Below, piece after piece: positions 47,028-55,754 of a stretch of DNA of 64,000 nt. The notes beneath the pieces are model-generated. The model was not told where the DNA came from. It made no database searches and saw only the letters and a list, made by a program, of their open reading frames with translations. The translations under genes and the position numbers were made by a program. The DNA comes from Pedobacter glucosidilyticus (GTDB lineage: Bacteria; Bacteroidota; Bacteroidia; Sphingobacteriales; Sphingobacteriaceae): contig NZ_DLHN01000027.1 of the NCBI RefSeq assembly GCF_002483235.1, positions 78,724-142,723 of the forward strand, in the 5' to 3' direction. Positions within the stretch are counted from its first letter, which is position 1. Every line of letters begins with the position of its first letter.

Positions 47028-47060
47028 AAAACCCGGCAGTAAAATGGCCGGGTTTTTTGT
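47028..47060 (+). terminator. Rho-independent terminator closing the tra operon
   Basis: An AAACCCGGC arm pairs with GCCGGGTTT around a short loop, followed by a T tract at 47053-47058. It is 20 nt after the H1-like gene stop. Confidence 0.9.
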
Positions 47061-47076
47061 TTGATACCAATCAGGT

Positions 47077-47405
47077 CAGCAGAACCAGCCGCTTCATTTC
47101 GTATCCTCCATTCAGCCCGCTTCCCTGCAAATATAGAAGAGTGAGCTCATTCCTTCGCTCACACTTCTCACACTCATAAGGAAAACCTCTTTCAAACTAT
47201 TTAGCGGCTTTTATAAAACGTAGTTGAATCTTTCAAGTTTTTTATGTCACATAAGCCAGCAGAACCCAGCCGCTTCATTTCGTCCCTCCATTCAGCCGCT
47301 TCCCCGCAATATGGAAGAGTGAGCTCGTTCCTCGCTCACACTTCCTTTTTCAATAAGAAAAAACTTCTTTCAATTTTACAGCACCTCCTGTAAAACAGCA
47401 GTTAA
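47077..47405. repeat. Tandem ~150-bp direct repeat with internal stem-loops
   Basis: Copies at about 47077-47227 and 47257-47405 have a period of 180 bp. Both begin CAGCAGAACC(C)AGCCGCTTC and carry GAGTGAGCTC...GCTCACACTT, which folds into a GTGAGC/GCTCAC hairpin. No ORF spans them. From 47405 to 47724 there is no gene; a poly-A...poly-T flanked stretch (47489-47536) may also fold. Confidence 0.6.
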
Positions 47406-47724
47406 AAATCCCCCCAGCTTTTTAGTTAAGAAATTTCTGAACAATCCTTTTGCCGTCAAGACCGGGCCCTGTGGGTTTGCTGAAAAAAAATCTTCCTCTT
47501 CCGCTGCGCTTCAGAGCGTATTTTTTTTCGCAAAGTCTTGCCTTACAAAAGGATTGCATTCAGGTGCGGTTGCTTAACAAAAAGCCAGGAGGCCCTGCCG
47601 ACTGAATTAGAAACAGAATTATGAAGGCAAAAAGAGGAAGAAGTCCGCCATGCAGAACTAAAGTATACAGCACCTATCCGTGTGATAGAAAATTTAATTA
47701 TTCAATCCATAAAAAACAAAAATC

Positions 47725-48234
47725 ATGAAAACAGCAGAATTAAAAACAGCAAACGTAACTAATAAAGCAATCCATACCAACATGCCAATAAGCACAGTTT
47801 TTAATGATGATACTAAAAAGGGAGAGTTGAAAAAAGCAGATCACCTATCATTAGAAAAAGCAAAATCACAAACTGGACAAACTAAACCGGAAGATAAAGT
47901 TGATGTAAAAGAAGAAATTAAACCGGTAAAAGTTGCCTATAATCTGGAGAGCACTTTAAAACTAGTGGAAGAACTGCACCGCAGGAAAATTCAGCGTGAT
48001 AGGCTTTTAGATACCATAGACACTTTAGAAGCCTTTGAAATTGCACAACAGGAAGATGCAGAAGAAACCGACAGCAATCATTTTCAGGGTTGTGTACTGA
48101 CTATTGAAGATGATGAACGCAGGAAGTTTAGCACTAAAAACCCAGTAATTATTCAGGCCGTGGCTCAATTTGTCAACAGCATGTGCGTAAACAGGCTTGC
48201 AGAAATTGAGGCGGGAATTACAATCCCTGCCTGA
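47725..48234 (+). CDS. Conserved-looking ICE protein, unknown
   Basis: 169 aa. A Lys/Glu-rich disordered N-terminal half (MKTAELKTANVTNKAI...) is followed by a helical region ESTLKLVEELHRRKIQRDRLLDTIDTLEAF and a C-terminal FQGCVLTIEDDERRKFSTKNPVII segment. No family is recognised. First gene of a block (with 48296, 48429, 48613) downstream of the repeat region. Confidence 0.6.
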   Translation: MKTAELKTANVTNKAIHTNMPISTVFNDDTKKGELKKADHLSLEKAKSQTGQTKPEDKVDVKEEIKPVKVAYNLESTLKLVEELHRRKIQRDRLLDTIDTLEAFEIAQQEDAEETDSNHFQGCVLTIEDDERRKFSTKNPVIIQAVAQFVNSMCVNRLAEIEAGITIPA

Positions 48235-48295
48235 TTAAATATACTCCCTGCTATTGTTGCGGGGAGTAATTTATCTATTTATCAATCATAACTGT

Positions 48296-48541
48296 ATGGA
48301 AGAAGTATTTATAGAACACCTTGACCAGATTTACTGGCAGGGATACGGGGAAGCCCTTAAAGAGGATAATCCCTTTTCTTATCATCAGCAATTAACAGCA
48401 TTTACAGACACTTATAAAACACAAAGGAATGAAATATCAAACTCTTTATTTGATGATTCGGGTAATGGTACAATCCGATCACCAAGACATAGCAAACACA
48501 GTAAACGAGGTAGAAACACAGGCAGCCTTTTCGCTGACTGA
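48296..48541 (+). CDS. Small hypothetical protein, C-terminus may be frameshifted
   Basis: 81 aa from ATG 48296 (MEEVFIEHLDQIYWQGYGEAL). The first ~55 residues look like a normal soluble protein; the tail is unlike it (RSPRHSKHSKRGRNTG) and overlaps another frame whose codon use looks better. Either two overlapping genes or one gene with an indel near 48470. Confidence 0.5.
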   Translation: MEEVFIEHLDQIYWQGYGEALKEDNPFSYHQQLTAFTDTYKTQRNEISNSLFDDSGNGTIRSPRHSKHSKRGRNTGSLFAD

Positions 48542-48629
48542 TACTCCGGCAGTTAAAATACTGGAAACCGAAATACTATTAACCAGAGTAAGAAACGTTA
48601 AAAACATCAACCATGGCACACAATCTTAA
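48429..48629 (+). CDS. Small overlapping hypothetical protein
   Basis: 66 aa (or 54 aa from ATG 48465: MVQSDHQDIANTVNEVETQAAF). An acidic helical protein whose frame overlaps the tail of the previous gene and the start of the DUF932 gene at 48613. The overlap chain suggests coupled translation. Function unknown. Confidence 0.5.
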   Translation: MKYQTLYLMIRVMVQSDHQDIANTVNEVETQAAFSLTDTPAVKILETEILLTRVRNVKNINHGTQS

Positions 48630-49668
48630 TTATAACGAGCAGACAAGTAAACATAGCTTTTTTAGTGTAAAAGAAAAAGCCTGGCATAATTTAGGGCAGG
48701 TTATCAGCGATTACCCAACCAGTGCAGAAGCAATTAAACATGCAGGCTTAGACTACCATGTAGAAAAACGCCCTTTGTTTACGTACGACAGTGAAAATCA
48801 TCATGGGAATACAGATTTAATTATACCTGAAATACAAGTTCCAAACTATTACGCCACCGTCCGAACTGATACAGAACAGGTTTTGGGCGTTGTTGGTAAT
48901 GATTATGAAGTTGTACAAAATGTAAATGCTTTTGAGTTTTTTGATGCTATTGTAGGTGGTAAAGATGGTATACTCTATGAAACAGCAGGCGCATTAGGAA
49001 ATGGAGAACGTATTTTCATCACCGCAAAACTCCCTGATTATATACGTGTGGGAAAAGATGATTTAATTGAACAGTTCTTATTTCTAACTACTTCTCATGA
49101 TGGATACGGCAGTATAACCGCAGCTTTTACCCCGGTGAGGATAGTTTGCGCAAACACCTTAAACGCTGCCATGAACAATCATAGTAATTCGATTAAAATC
49201 AGGCATACAGCAAGTGCAAAAGATCGGTTAAAACAAGCGCATCAATTGTTAGGGCTTACCAATTTATTGGCTGACGAATTGGAGGAAGTATTTAATAATT
49301 GGTCGAGAATAAGAATCACCGATCATGCCGTTAAACGTTTAATACAGATTGCAATGGCACCTAGCAAGGAGGTATTAAACAATCTTCAATCTGGCAAACT
49401 GGACGAGTTATCAAGTACCTATAACAATATGGTAACTAGTGTAATGGAATACGCATTAACAAGCCCTACACAACAGGAAGTGACAACAAAAGGAACTTTG
49501 TATGGAGCCTACAATGCCGTTACGGGCTATTTCCAAAATGTACGGAACTTCAAAGATGATGAAGCAAAGTTCAAATCAATCATGTATGGTACAGGATTGC
49601 AAAGAAGTCAGACGGCTTTTAATCTTTGCAAGGGATTTGCTAAACATGGTATTGAAGGGCTTAATTAA
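48613..49668 (+). CDS. DUF932 / phage-plasmid-like protein (TIGR03299 type)
   Basis: 351 aa. Hallmarks of the DUF932 family are KEKAWHNLGQVISDYPTSAEAI near the start, VVGNDYEVVQNVNAFEFFD, FLTTSHDGYGSITAAFTPVRIVCANTLNAA in the middle and VRNFKDDEAKFKSIMYG near the end. It is common on ICEs, plasmids and phages; the molecular role is unproven. A short GCCCC/GGGGC hairpin near 49761-49775 follows. Confidence 0.85.
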   Translation: MAHNLNYNEQTSKHSFFSVKEKAWHNLGQVISDYPTSAEAIKHAGLDYHVEKRPLFTYDSENHHGNTDLIIPEIQVPNYYATVRTDTEQVLGVVGNDYEVVQNVNAFEFFDAIVGGKDGILYETAGALGNGERIFITAKLPDYIRVGKDDLIEQFLFLTTSHDGYGSITAAFTPVRIVCANTLNAAMNNHSNSIKIRHTASAKDRLKQAHQLLGLTNLLADELEEVFNNWSRIRITDHAVKRLIQIAMAPSKEVLNNLQSGKLDELSSTYNNMVTSVMEYALTSPTQQEVTTKGTLYGAYNAVTGYFQNVRNFKDDEAKFKSIMYGTGLQRSQTAFNLCKGFAKHGIEGLN

Positions 49669-49804
49669 TGGATAAGGGGAGCAATCCCCTTTTTAGGATA
49701 ATTATAATAAATAGGTGATATATTATGAATATCTCATCTGGCTGTTCTAAAATTCCGGGCGGCCCCTTACGGGGCAAAAGTGATTGCTTACTATTCTATA
49801 AGTG

Positions 49805-50959
49805 CTATATTTTATAACGGTTGTCAATCTTCTTCATATTCATCTTTCTAAAAGGAAAATTTTCAGCAAGTTTTTTTTCTATCTCTTCTTCATAATTCCA
49901 TGGTGATTCGACGTACATCCAGTAACAATTAAAATAAGTTTCGGCCTCTATTATAAGATCTATTACAACGATACCTACACATTTTAGAGCCTTCTGGTCA
50001 TATTTATGTGCCAGTGTATAATTGGTTATTGCTGTTCTCCAATTGGCAGATTTGCTTTTTGGCAACGGAATGAAAATAAAACCGCAATCTGTACGTGGAA
50101 CGTAAATTCGGTATGGTGTTACTAAATTGTCTTTTTTACAAACCTCAGTTGCCTTGATAAAACGCTTTTTAAACTCTATTAAATCAGTACGCTGTAGTTT
50201 AGCAATTTCTTTTATAATAGCGTAATACTCTGTCTCACCATTAGTCAAGGTTAGTTGCGTTGTGAAATTTTTAATGATACCAGCCATATCAAAATCTGGT
50301 AACTCCTTATCAATAATCTTTAGATTTTCGATATATCTTGGCTCGATATGATCAACTTCGAGTGTCTCTAAAAAATGAGCGAGTACATATTGCTCTGGAA
50401 AAAGATCAAGTACTTTGGATTGTGCTTCATAAAAATCTTCCCGGAAATCTAAATATTCCTTCACTTCTGATGGTGTGATCAAATACTTACAGACCCAGTA
50501 ATAGTCTTCTGAATGAAACAAATGAATCAAGCCTGCACTACGGCTATTGTAAAATTTGATCTGACGCTTTTGTTCAGGAAAATCAATGCCTGGAGTGTAG
50601 ATAATCACTTTTTTTATATGCTGAATTTCTACTTGGCTTACATTTAACTGATGCCCTTTATTATTCTTAAGTGTAATTTCAGGATAGTCTTTTATATACT
50701 GAATAGTGTTTTTAATTTGACCGACAGCTTTATCTAGTACCTTCTTTTTAAACCATTTCTGGTCGTCCCCTTTTTCGTTTGGATGTCGATCTTTTACTTC
50801 GAAGATGAAATAAATATCATCCAGCCAGACCAAATGATCCGAAAATTCCAGTTTGTTATTTTGAATTATAAAGTCATTTTTGCTAAAAGTAAACTCCTTA
50901 AAAAATACATTTTGATTTATCGAATTCAAAATATCCTCGGTTTGGTTGTTTTTCATCAT
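49805..50959 (-). CDS. PD-(D/E)XK nuclease-like protein, divergent from ABC-3C operon
   Basis: 384 aa. The N-terminal SDHLVWLDDIYFIFEVKDR contains a D...E-V-K core (about 40-60) typical of restriction-endonuclease-like folds. The C-terminal half has YRIYVPRTDCGFIFIPLPKSK and a WRTAITNYTLAHKYDQK segment. No exact family is recognised. It is divergent from the ABC-3C effector with a 193-bp shared promoter region, suggesting co-regulation as a defence accessory. Confidence 0.5.
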   Translation of the reverse strand: MMKNNQTEDILNSINQNVFFKEFTFSKNDFIIQNNKLEFSDHLVWLDDIYFIFEVKDRHPNEKGDDQKWFKKKVLDKAVGQIKNTIQYIKDYPEITLKNNKGHQLNVSQVEIQHIKKVIIYTPGIDFPEQKRQIKFYNSRSAGLIHLFHSEDYYWVCKYLITPSEVKEYLDFREDFYEAQSKVLDLFPEQYVLAHFLETLEVDHIEPRYIENLKIIDKELPDFDMAGIIKNFTTQLTLTNGETEYYAIIKEIAKLQRTDLIEFKKRFIKATEVCKKDNLVTPYRIYVPRTDCGFIFIPLPKSKSANWRTAITNYTLAHKYDQKALKCVGIVVIDLIIEAETYFNCYWMYVESPWNYEEEIEKKLAENFPFRKMNMKKIDNRYKI

Positions 50960-51016
50960 GTGCAGATATGCATTATTAAAAATAAAGCTCTTACTTTAAT
51001 TAGCTAACACTTAACG

Positions 51017-51035
51017 ATGCTAATATAGTTAGCAT
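51017..51035. promoter_or_regulatory. Perfect inverted repeat in the divergent defence promoter
   Basis: ATGCTAA-TATAG-TTAGCAT forms 7-bp perfect arms. It is surrounded by further TTAACT/AGTTAA half-sites (51000-51060). It lies between the nuclease-like gene and the ABC-3C operon, so it is a candidate operator controlling both. Confidence 0.5.
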
Positions 51036-51152
51036 TATTAGTTAATGTTAATTAATTTTGTTAATGTTTAAAAATATTTATACGAGATGAAGTGCCTTAT
51101 CGTAAATCTATGTACTTTAGATACTTATATATCTATGTATTTAAGATCTTAA

Positions 51153-52322
51153 ATGAACAATACAAATTTTTCAGCTAAAGAACCTTCATTAGGTTATTAT
51201 TATCAATTAAGACTCGGATTGTATTTGATACTCAAAAGTCAAAAATCAAATGCTATCATAAAAATTGAAAGTCTTGACGATATAGTAGTAGATAATTTAG
51301 ATAATATGGATCTATTTCAAACCAAGCTTCACATTAATTCCGTTGCGAATCTCACCGATTCGAGTTCTGACTTTTGGAAAACAATAAGAGTTTGGAGCGA
51401 AAATATTATTAATGGATATGTTGATGAAAAATCAACACTGTTTACTTTAATGACTACTGCTAAAATAGGCGATAACTCCTTTATACAAGATTTGAAACCT
51501 GAGTTAGTTATCCGTGATTCAGGGAAGATACTAAAAGCAATGCTTAAGGTTACTGAGGAATCGACCAGCCAGACGAATGCGGCTGGTTATTCTTCTTTTA
51601 ATCAACTGACAGAAAATCAGCAAATTGATTTGATAAATAACATTACAGTTATAGATCAGACCTTATCAATTGATGAGTCTCTAAAATCCCTTCATTCTGA
51701 ATTGAAATATTCAACTCATCCCAAAAAGCTTGAATCATTAATTGAACGTCTTGAAGGTTGGTGGTTTCAAAAATGTATCATCATGCTTCAAGGAAACATA
51801 GATTATATATCTCAGGAGGAGGTTAGGATAAAAATTGCTGGGATTAACGATACATTAAAAGAAGATAATCTCCCAGATGATTTTGGTAATCCTATTGAAA
51901 TAGACGAAGAATCTCTTGAAAATTATCAAGATCGATTATTTGTTTCTCAATTAAAATTAGTGGCAGTAAAGTCTAATGTACTCCGAAATGCAATTAACGA
52001 TTTTCACAGAGCATTTAAACAAAGATCGAAATGGCTGAGAGAGGAGTTGACAAGTATAAATGACGAAGAAGCATTTGAAAGAAAATTAGAAGATCACTGG
52101 AATAATATTTTTTCGCTTATGAAGGATGACTGCGAAGGAATGGATAAAGCTGTTCTCCAAAAAGTTGGCTATGATTTTTATAAAAAATTTTACGTCGAAC
52201 AAGTACCACCAATTAAAATCAGGGAAAGATTTACATCAGAATACTTAACAAGAGGAAGTTGTCATATGCTCGCAGACATAAAAAAAATTGGCTGGCATCC
52301 TGAATTTGATAATCTATTATAA
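51153..52322 (+). CDS. ABC-3C effector with DUF4297-like nuclease N-terminus
   Basis: 389 aa. The N-terminal SLGYYYQLRLGLYLIL, E/DD in KIESLDDIVVDN and the QTK motif in MDLFQTKLH resemble the DUF4297/Cap4-type restriction-like nuclease core. The C-terminal third (IKIRERFTSEYLTRGSCHMLADIKKIGWHPEF) resembles the ABC-three-component effector C-terminal domain. It is followed by the middle component (12-nt gap) and DUF3732 ATPase. Expected to cut DNA when the ATPase senses infection; this is by analogy. Confidence 0.65.
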   Translation: MNNTNFSAKEPSLGYYYQLRLGLYLILKSQKSNAIIKIESLDDIVVDNLDNMDLFQTKLHINSVANLTDSSSDFWKTIRVWSENIINGYVDEKSTLFTLMTTAKIGDNSFIQDLKPELVIRDSGKILKAMLKVTEESTSQTNAAGYSSFNQLTENQQIDLINNITVIDQTLSIDESLKSLHSELKYSTHPKKLESLIERLEGWWFQKCIIMLQGNIDYISQEEVRIKIAGINDTLKEDNLPDDFGNPIEIDEESLENYQDRLFVSQLKLVAVKSNVLRNAINDFHRAFKQRSKWLREELTSINDEEAFERKLEDHWNNIFSLMKDDCEGMDKAVLQKVGYDFYKKFYVEQVPPIKIRERFTSEYLTRGSCHMLADIKKIGWHPEFDNLL

Positions 52323-52334
52323 TAATTATAGCCA

Positions 52335-52832
52335 ATGATTAGAAACTGGGAAGAACGATCACTTATTACGGCAAACTTATTAAATCCGGCATTTTGCGGA
52401 GAAGTTATTCGGAGGGCTATTGTTAGCTATAATGATAACGAAAAAGATCTAAAGTTTCCGTTTATTTTAGCTTTTCTTGTGCTGCCTATCGTTTTGCACA
52501 AAAGAACTAGGCAAAAAATGCCACTACGCTCAAGCACATATTTTCATGCTTGGGTTGAGGAAAACGAATACTTATTTTTAGGTTTTGCAGATAGAGCTAA
52601 ACAAATGCTACCCTATACTAAAGAGGCAATATCTTTTTTAATGGTACATAATGCTATGTCAGTTGATAATAATGGCGTTATCGAAATATCTAGTTATCGA
52701 AAAGCTACACCAAAGGGAGAAAATGTTACAGAAATAACCGAGATATATAAAAAAGCCGAATTACTTGGAAAGTGGCTTCGTATGACTGGGAATACACAAA
52801 CAATATTTATGTTTTTAAAAATAAGACCCTAA
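52335..52832 (+). CDS. ABC-3C middle component
   Basis: 165 aa. Compact helical protein with the NLLNPAFCGEVIRRAI start, KFPFILAFLVLPIVLHKRTR and a C-terminal KKAELLGKWLRMTGNTQTIFMFLKIRP. This pattern (three-component ABC system middle component) bridges effector and ATPase. Its TAA overlaps the ATPase ATG (TAATG). Confidence 0.75.
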   Translation: MIRNWEERSLITANLLNPAFCGEVIRRAIVSYNDNEKDLKFPFILAFLVLPIVLHKRTRQKMPLRSSTYFHAWVEENEYLFLGFADRAKQMLPYTKEAISFLMVHNAMSVDNNGVIEISSYRKATPKGENVTEITEIYKKAELLGKWLRMTGNTQTIFMFLKIRP

Positions 52833-54763
52833 TGCAAATCAAAAATATCACATTATACAAAGACGCAGATCACGTTCGTGTACTTCCATTTGAACTTGGA
52901 AAGGTGAATATCATTACTGGAGAATCGAAGTCAGGTAAAACTGCGTTAATCGATATTGTTGACTATTGCCTTGGAAGTAAAGATTGTAAAGTTGCAGAAG
53001 GTGTCATAAAGGATCATGTTTATTGGTTTGCAATAACAATAGTGTTTGATAGTAATGAAGAGTTTTTCATCGCAAGACTAAATCCTAATATCCGGGATGT
53101 ACAATCGGTTACTGAAGTTTATATTGAAGAAGGACCATTTGAAACCTCACCTGCTTTTGATGCAATACAAAGCAATAGCAACATTGCTAATTTAAAAGAG
53201 TTGTTATCTCGTAAGTTAAATATCGCAGAGAATCTACAGGTAGCAGAGAGTAACACACGAGATGCTTTAGAAGTTAATTTCAAACATTCAAGAATTTTTT
53301 GCTATCAGCCACAAGGGCTTATTGCTCAACGAGATTATTTGTTTTACAATCAAACTGAACAATTTGTACCACAAGCAATAAAAGACAGCTTACCTTACTT
53401 TCTTGGCGCTGTACGTGAAGATAGTCTTAAAATCGAACAGGAAATTACTCAAAAACGAAGGGATCTATATCGCCTGATTAGAGAAAAAAACGAAGCTGAG
53501 AAAATAAAAGTTGAAGGCGTAAGTAAAGCATACTCATTGGTCGAAGAAGCAAAGCAGATTGGTATTTTAGGAAGAACAGTTACTGTAGGTACTGTACCTG
53601 AAGCACTTAAGACTTTAGATGGGATAAAAGACTGGGAATATGAAGTTCAAATTGAACCAGTTGGTGAAAATTCTGCTTTAAAAGAACTCATCGACAAAAG
53701 AAGTCAATTAAGAGAAGAATTGGGTACTCTTGATGATACTATTAGCGCTACACAAAGTTTTGTAGATAACAATTTTTCTTATTCAGATGAAGTTGAGCAT
53801 CATAAAATAAGATTGGAAACAATTGGTCTTTATGGGGAGACTGATCATGATTATGCTACCTGCCCATTATGCAATAATTCACTTGATGTAGAAATACCAA
53901 GTGTATCAGCTATACAGCAATCACTAAATTTACTAAACAGGAGTCTGGAATCTACTGTAAGAGAAAAACCACGTTTGAACAAATATTTAAAGACATTGGC
54001 TGAACAACAAGAAGCTCTTAAAGCTGAAATAGTTAAGACAGAACAAGGTATTGCTGCATTATATAATGAACGTGAAAACGCCAGGACGCTTAGGGATTTA
54101 AATCTTAGGAGAGGAAAAGTGATAGGACGTGTAAGTCTATTTTTAGAAAGCGTAGATTTTACTGAAGACAAAAGCATTGATACAAAAATTGAAGGATTAA
54201 AAAATGAAATAGACACCTTGTTATCAGGCATTGATAAAGAGACTAAAGATGAAAAGTTAGTATCAATTCTTAGCAAGATAAATTTACAAATGACAAAATG
54301 GGTTGAACGCCTTGATGTGGAATACAAAGATTCACCAATTCGATTTGATATTAATAAGCTTACGCTTTTTGCAGATACTGCAACCAAGCCGATTGGATTA
54401 GCTCAAATGGGTAGTGGGGCCAACTGGGTATCTTATCATTTGCTTGTTCATTTTGCACTGCATCAGCATTTTATACAAGCACAACGTCCAGTTCCTCATT
54501 TTTTAATGCTTGACCAGCCATCACAAGTATATTTTCCACCTGAAAAAGATATAAATAACACAGGAGAGATTGTAGAAAGTGCTGATGAAATAGCAGTACG
54601 TCAGATGTTCGACTTTATCATAGATTCAACAACTTCCCTTGAAGGTAAATTTCAAGTAATCGTAACAGATCATGCTTATTTAAAAACTAACAAATTCTCA
54701 AGTCATGTATTAGAAATTTGGAGAGATGGAACAAAATTGATTCCTGAAGACTGGTTGGAATAG
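52832..54763 (+). CDS. ABC-3C SMC-like ATPase (DUF3732)
   Basis: 643 aa from ATG 52832, chosen for the TAATG overlap (a longer frame begins at 52772). Walker A GESKSGKTALIDIVDYCLG (about 25-43), a central coiled coil with a zinc-hook-like CPLC, an ABC signature-like AQMGSGANW and Walker B-like FLMLDQPSQVYFP near the C-terminus. It matches DUF3732 SMC/RecF-like ATPases of ABC-3C defence systems. Third gene of the operon; a terminator follows at 54875. Confidence 0.85.
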   Translation: MQIKNITLYKDADHVRVLPFELGKVNIITGESKSGKTALIDIVDYCLGSKDCKVAEGVIKDHVYWFAITIVFDSNEEFFIARLNPNIRDVQSVTEVYIEEGPFETSPAFDAIQSNSNIANLKELLSRKLNIAENLQVAESNTRDALEVNFKHSRIFCYQPQGLIAQRDYLFYNQTEQFVPQAIKDSLPYFLGAVREDSLKIEQEITQKRRDLYRLIREKNEAEKIKVEGVSKAYSLVEEAKQIGILGRTVTVGTVPEALKTLDGIKDWEYEVQIEPVGENSALKELIDKRSQLREELGTLDDTISATQSFVDNNFSYSDEVEHHKIRLETIGLYGETDHDYATCPLCNNSLDVEIPSVSAIQQSLNLLNRSLESTVREKPRLNKYLKTLAEQQEALKAEIVKTEQGIAALYNERENARTLRDLNLRRGKVIGRVSLFLESVDFTEDKSIDTKIEGLKNEIDTLLSGIDKETKDEKLVSILSKINLQMTKWVERLDVEYKDSPIRFDINKLTLFADTATKPIGLAQMGSGANWVSYHLLVHFALHQHFIQAQRPVPHFLMLDQPSQVYFPPEKDINNTGEIVESADEIAVRQMFDFIIDSTTSLEGKFQVIVTDHAYLKTNKFSSHVLEIWRDGTKLIPEDWLE

Positions 54764-54874
54764 CCACCCTTTTAATGACATGAGAATTAAATTAAACTCA
54801 TCATCTAGATGCGCTACAAGGCATAAATCATTTATAAAGGAGTTCGAGTTTTGTAGTTTTTGGGCTACGGATTA

Positions 54875-54912
54875 AAATCCTGCAAATGAAAATTTGTGGG
54901 ATTTTTTGTTTT
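54875..54912 (+). terminator. Rho-independent terminator after the ABC-3C operon
   Basis: A 13-bp stem (54875-54887 / 54892-54904, two G-U pairs) with a GAAA tetraloop and T tract. Just upstream lies GTTCGA...GGGCTAC, weakly similar to the tRNA-Glu 3' end. Confidence 0.85.
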
Positions 54913-54925
54913 GGAGCCCAAATAA

Positions 54926-55282
54926 TTATCCGATTTTTAAAAATAATTCTGCTGGCAGATTGAAGAAATCCCTTAATTTTTGAGCCGTTCTCAGCGTAAT
55001 TTCCTTTCTACCTGAAAGCACAGAAGAAACATGACCTTTACTGCCAATAAGCGGTTCAAGGTCTTTATTTTTCAAGCCTTGCTCATTCATTTTATCTCTG
55101 ATGACTTCCAAGACATCTATTTCGGGCATTGTTACAGTTTTATCCTCATAATCTTTGATTAAAAGCAGTAATACACCTAATTCATCATCTTCTGGCGTAC
55201 CTTGTTCCGCATGGAATATTTCCATAGCCCTATCAACTGCCTTTTGGTGTTCTTCTTCTGTTTTTATCAATTTCCAGTTCAT
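54926..55282 (-). CDS. higA: HigA-like antitoxin (Xre-type HTH)
   Basis: 118 aa. The N-terminal ~50 residues are helical (EEEHQKAVDRAMEIFHAEQGTPEDDEL). A C-terminal Xre-type HTH follows: MNEQGLKNKDLEPLIGSKGHVSSVLSGRKEITLRTAQKL. It lies 4 nt downstream of the toxin gene, the toxin-first order typical of HigBA. It would neutralise HigB and repress the operon. Confidence 0.85.
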   Translation of the reverse strand: MNWKLIKTEEEHQKAVDRAMEIFHAEQGTPEDDELGVLLLLIKDYEDKTVTMPEIDVLEVIRDKMNEQGLKNKDLEPLIGSKGHVSSVLSGRKEITLRTAQKLRDFFNLPAELFLKIG

Positions 55283-55286
55283 TGCT

Positions 55287-55607
55287 TTATAAATTAAGAT
55301 TGTAAGAAACCGTTGTTACATCTATTTTATCGTACTCCTTATGTGTACCAAACCAAATAGTGTAACAAGCATTCTGCCTAAAATTAATAGAGACCACCAA
55401 CCTATAATCATTGCCTTTGATATTAAAAACTACCCGTTGGTTATTTACCAAACTGGCATTACCATATACCGCTTTTAATTCGTTGAAATTCCCAAAACTT
55501 TGTTTTAGAATCTCATTATACCAAACCAACAACTGCGTTTTAGCTTGCGGATATTTTTCCGTGTAATAAATAATTGTCTTACGGTTGATGACATTCATGA
55601 ATAACAA
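55287..55607 (-). CDS. higB: HigB-like mRNA interferase toxin
   Basis: 106 aa. MNVINRKTIIYYTEKYPQAK, FNIKGNDYRLVVSINF and CYTIWFGTHKEYDKIDV match the HigB toxin family with RelE-like fold. The likely true start is the second Met (MNVI). First gene of the toxin-antitoxin operon. It probably cleaves mRNA on the ribosome. Located at the probable ICE/host junction. Confidence 0.85.
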   Translation of the reverse strand: MLFMNVINRKTIIYYTEKYPQAKTQLLVWYNEILKQSFGNFNELKAVYGNASLVNNQRVVFNIKGNDYRLVVSINFRQNACYTIWFGTHKEYDKIDVTTVSYNLNL

Positions 55608-55754
55608 AGATAAACAAAAGTTTTCAAAAAGAAAACCGATGTTTATTGAAGGAAGAAGTAGACAAAGGTGGTCTCAAATTGTATCATTATTTACTACCAA
55701 ATTTAATACAATTTCCCCTATTGTTTCTCCTCTGGGTTTAATTTATAAGGCTGT

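Larger units (their letters stand above)
2924..54912. mobile_element. Integrative conjugative element at tRNA-Glu (boundaries approximate)
   Basis: The left end abuts tRNA-Glu with a serine recombinase. The interior holds oriT-like DNA, mobA/mobB/mobC, rteC and a Bacteroidota tra operon. Cargo comprises a Mrr-STAND/RES island, a bacteriocin-like island and an ABC-3C operon. The right end is inferred from where element genes stop (after the ABC-3C operon, terminator at 54875-54912). No exact second copy of the tRNA 3' end was found, so the right edge could lie anywhere from about 54.8 to 56.3 kb. Confidence 0.8.

Noticed and set aside
47077..47405. CRISPR array
   Set aside because: Only two long repeats of about 150 bp, no short regularly spaced repeats and no cas genes anywhere in the window.
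53851..54387. 178-aa antisense ORF inside the DUF3732 ATPase gene
   Set aside because: Complement of a coiled-coil coding region; no domain or start signal.
54842..54869. Firm attR call from GTTCGA...GGGCTAC
   Set aside because: Similarity to the tRNA-Glu 3' end is short and the spacing differs by 5 nt; kept only as a possibility.
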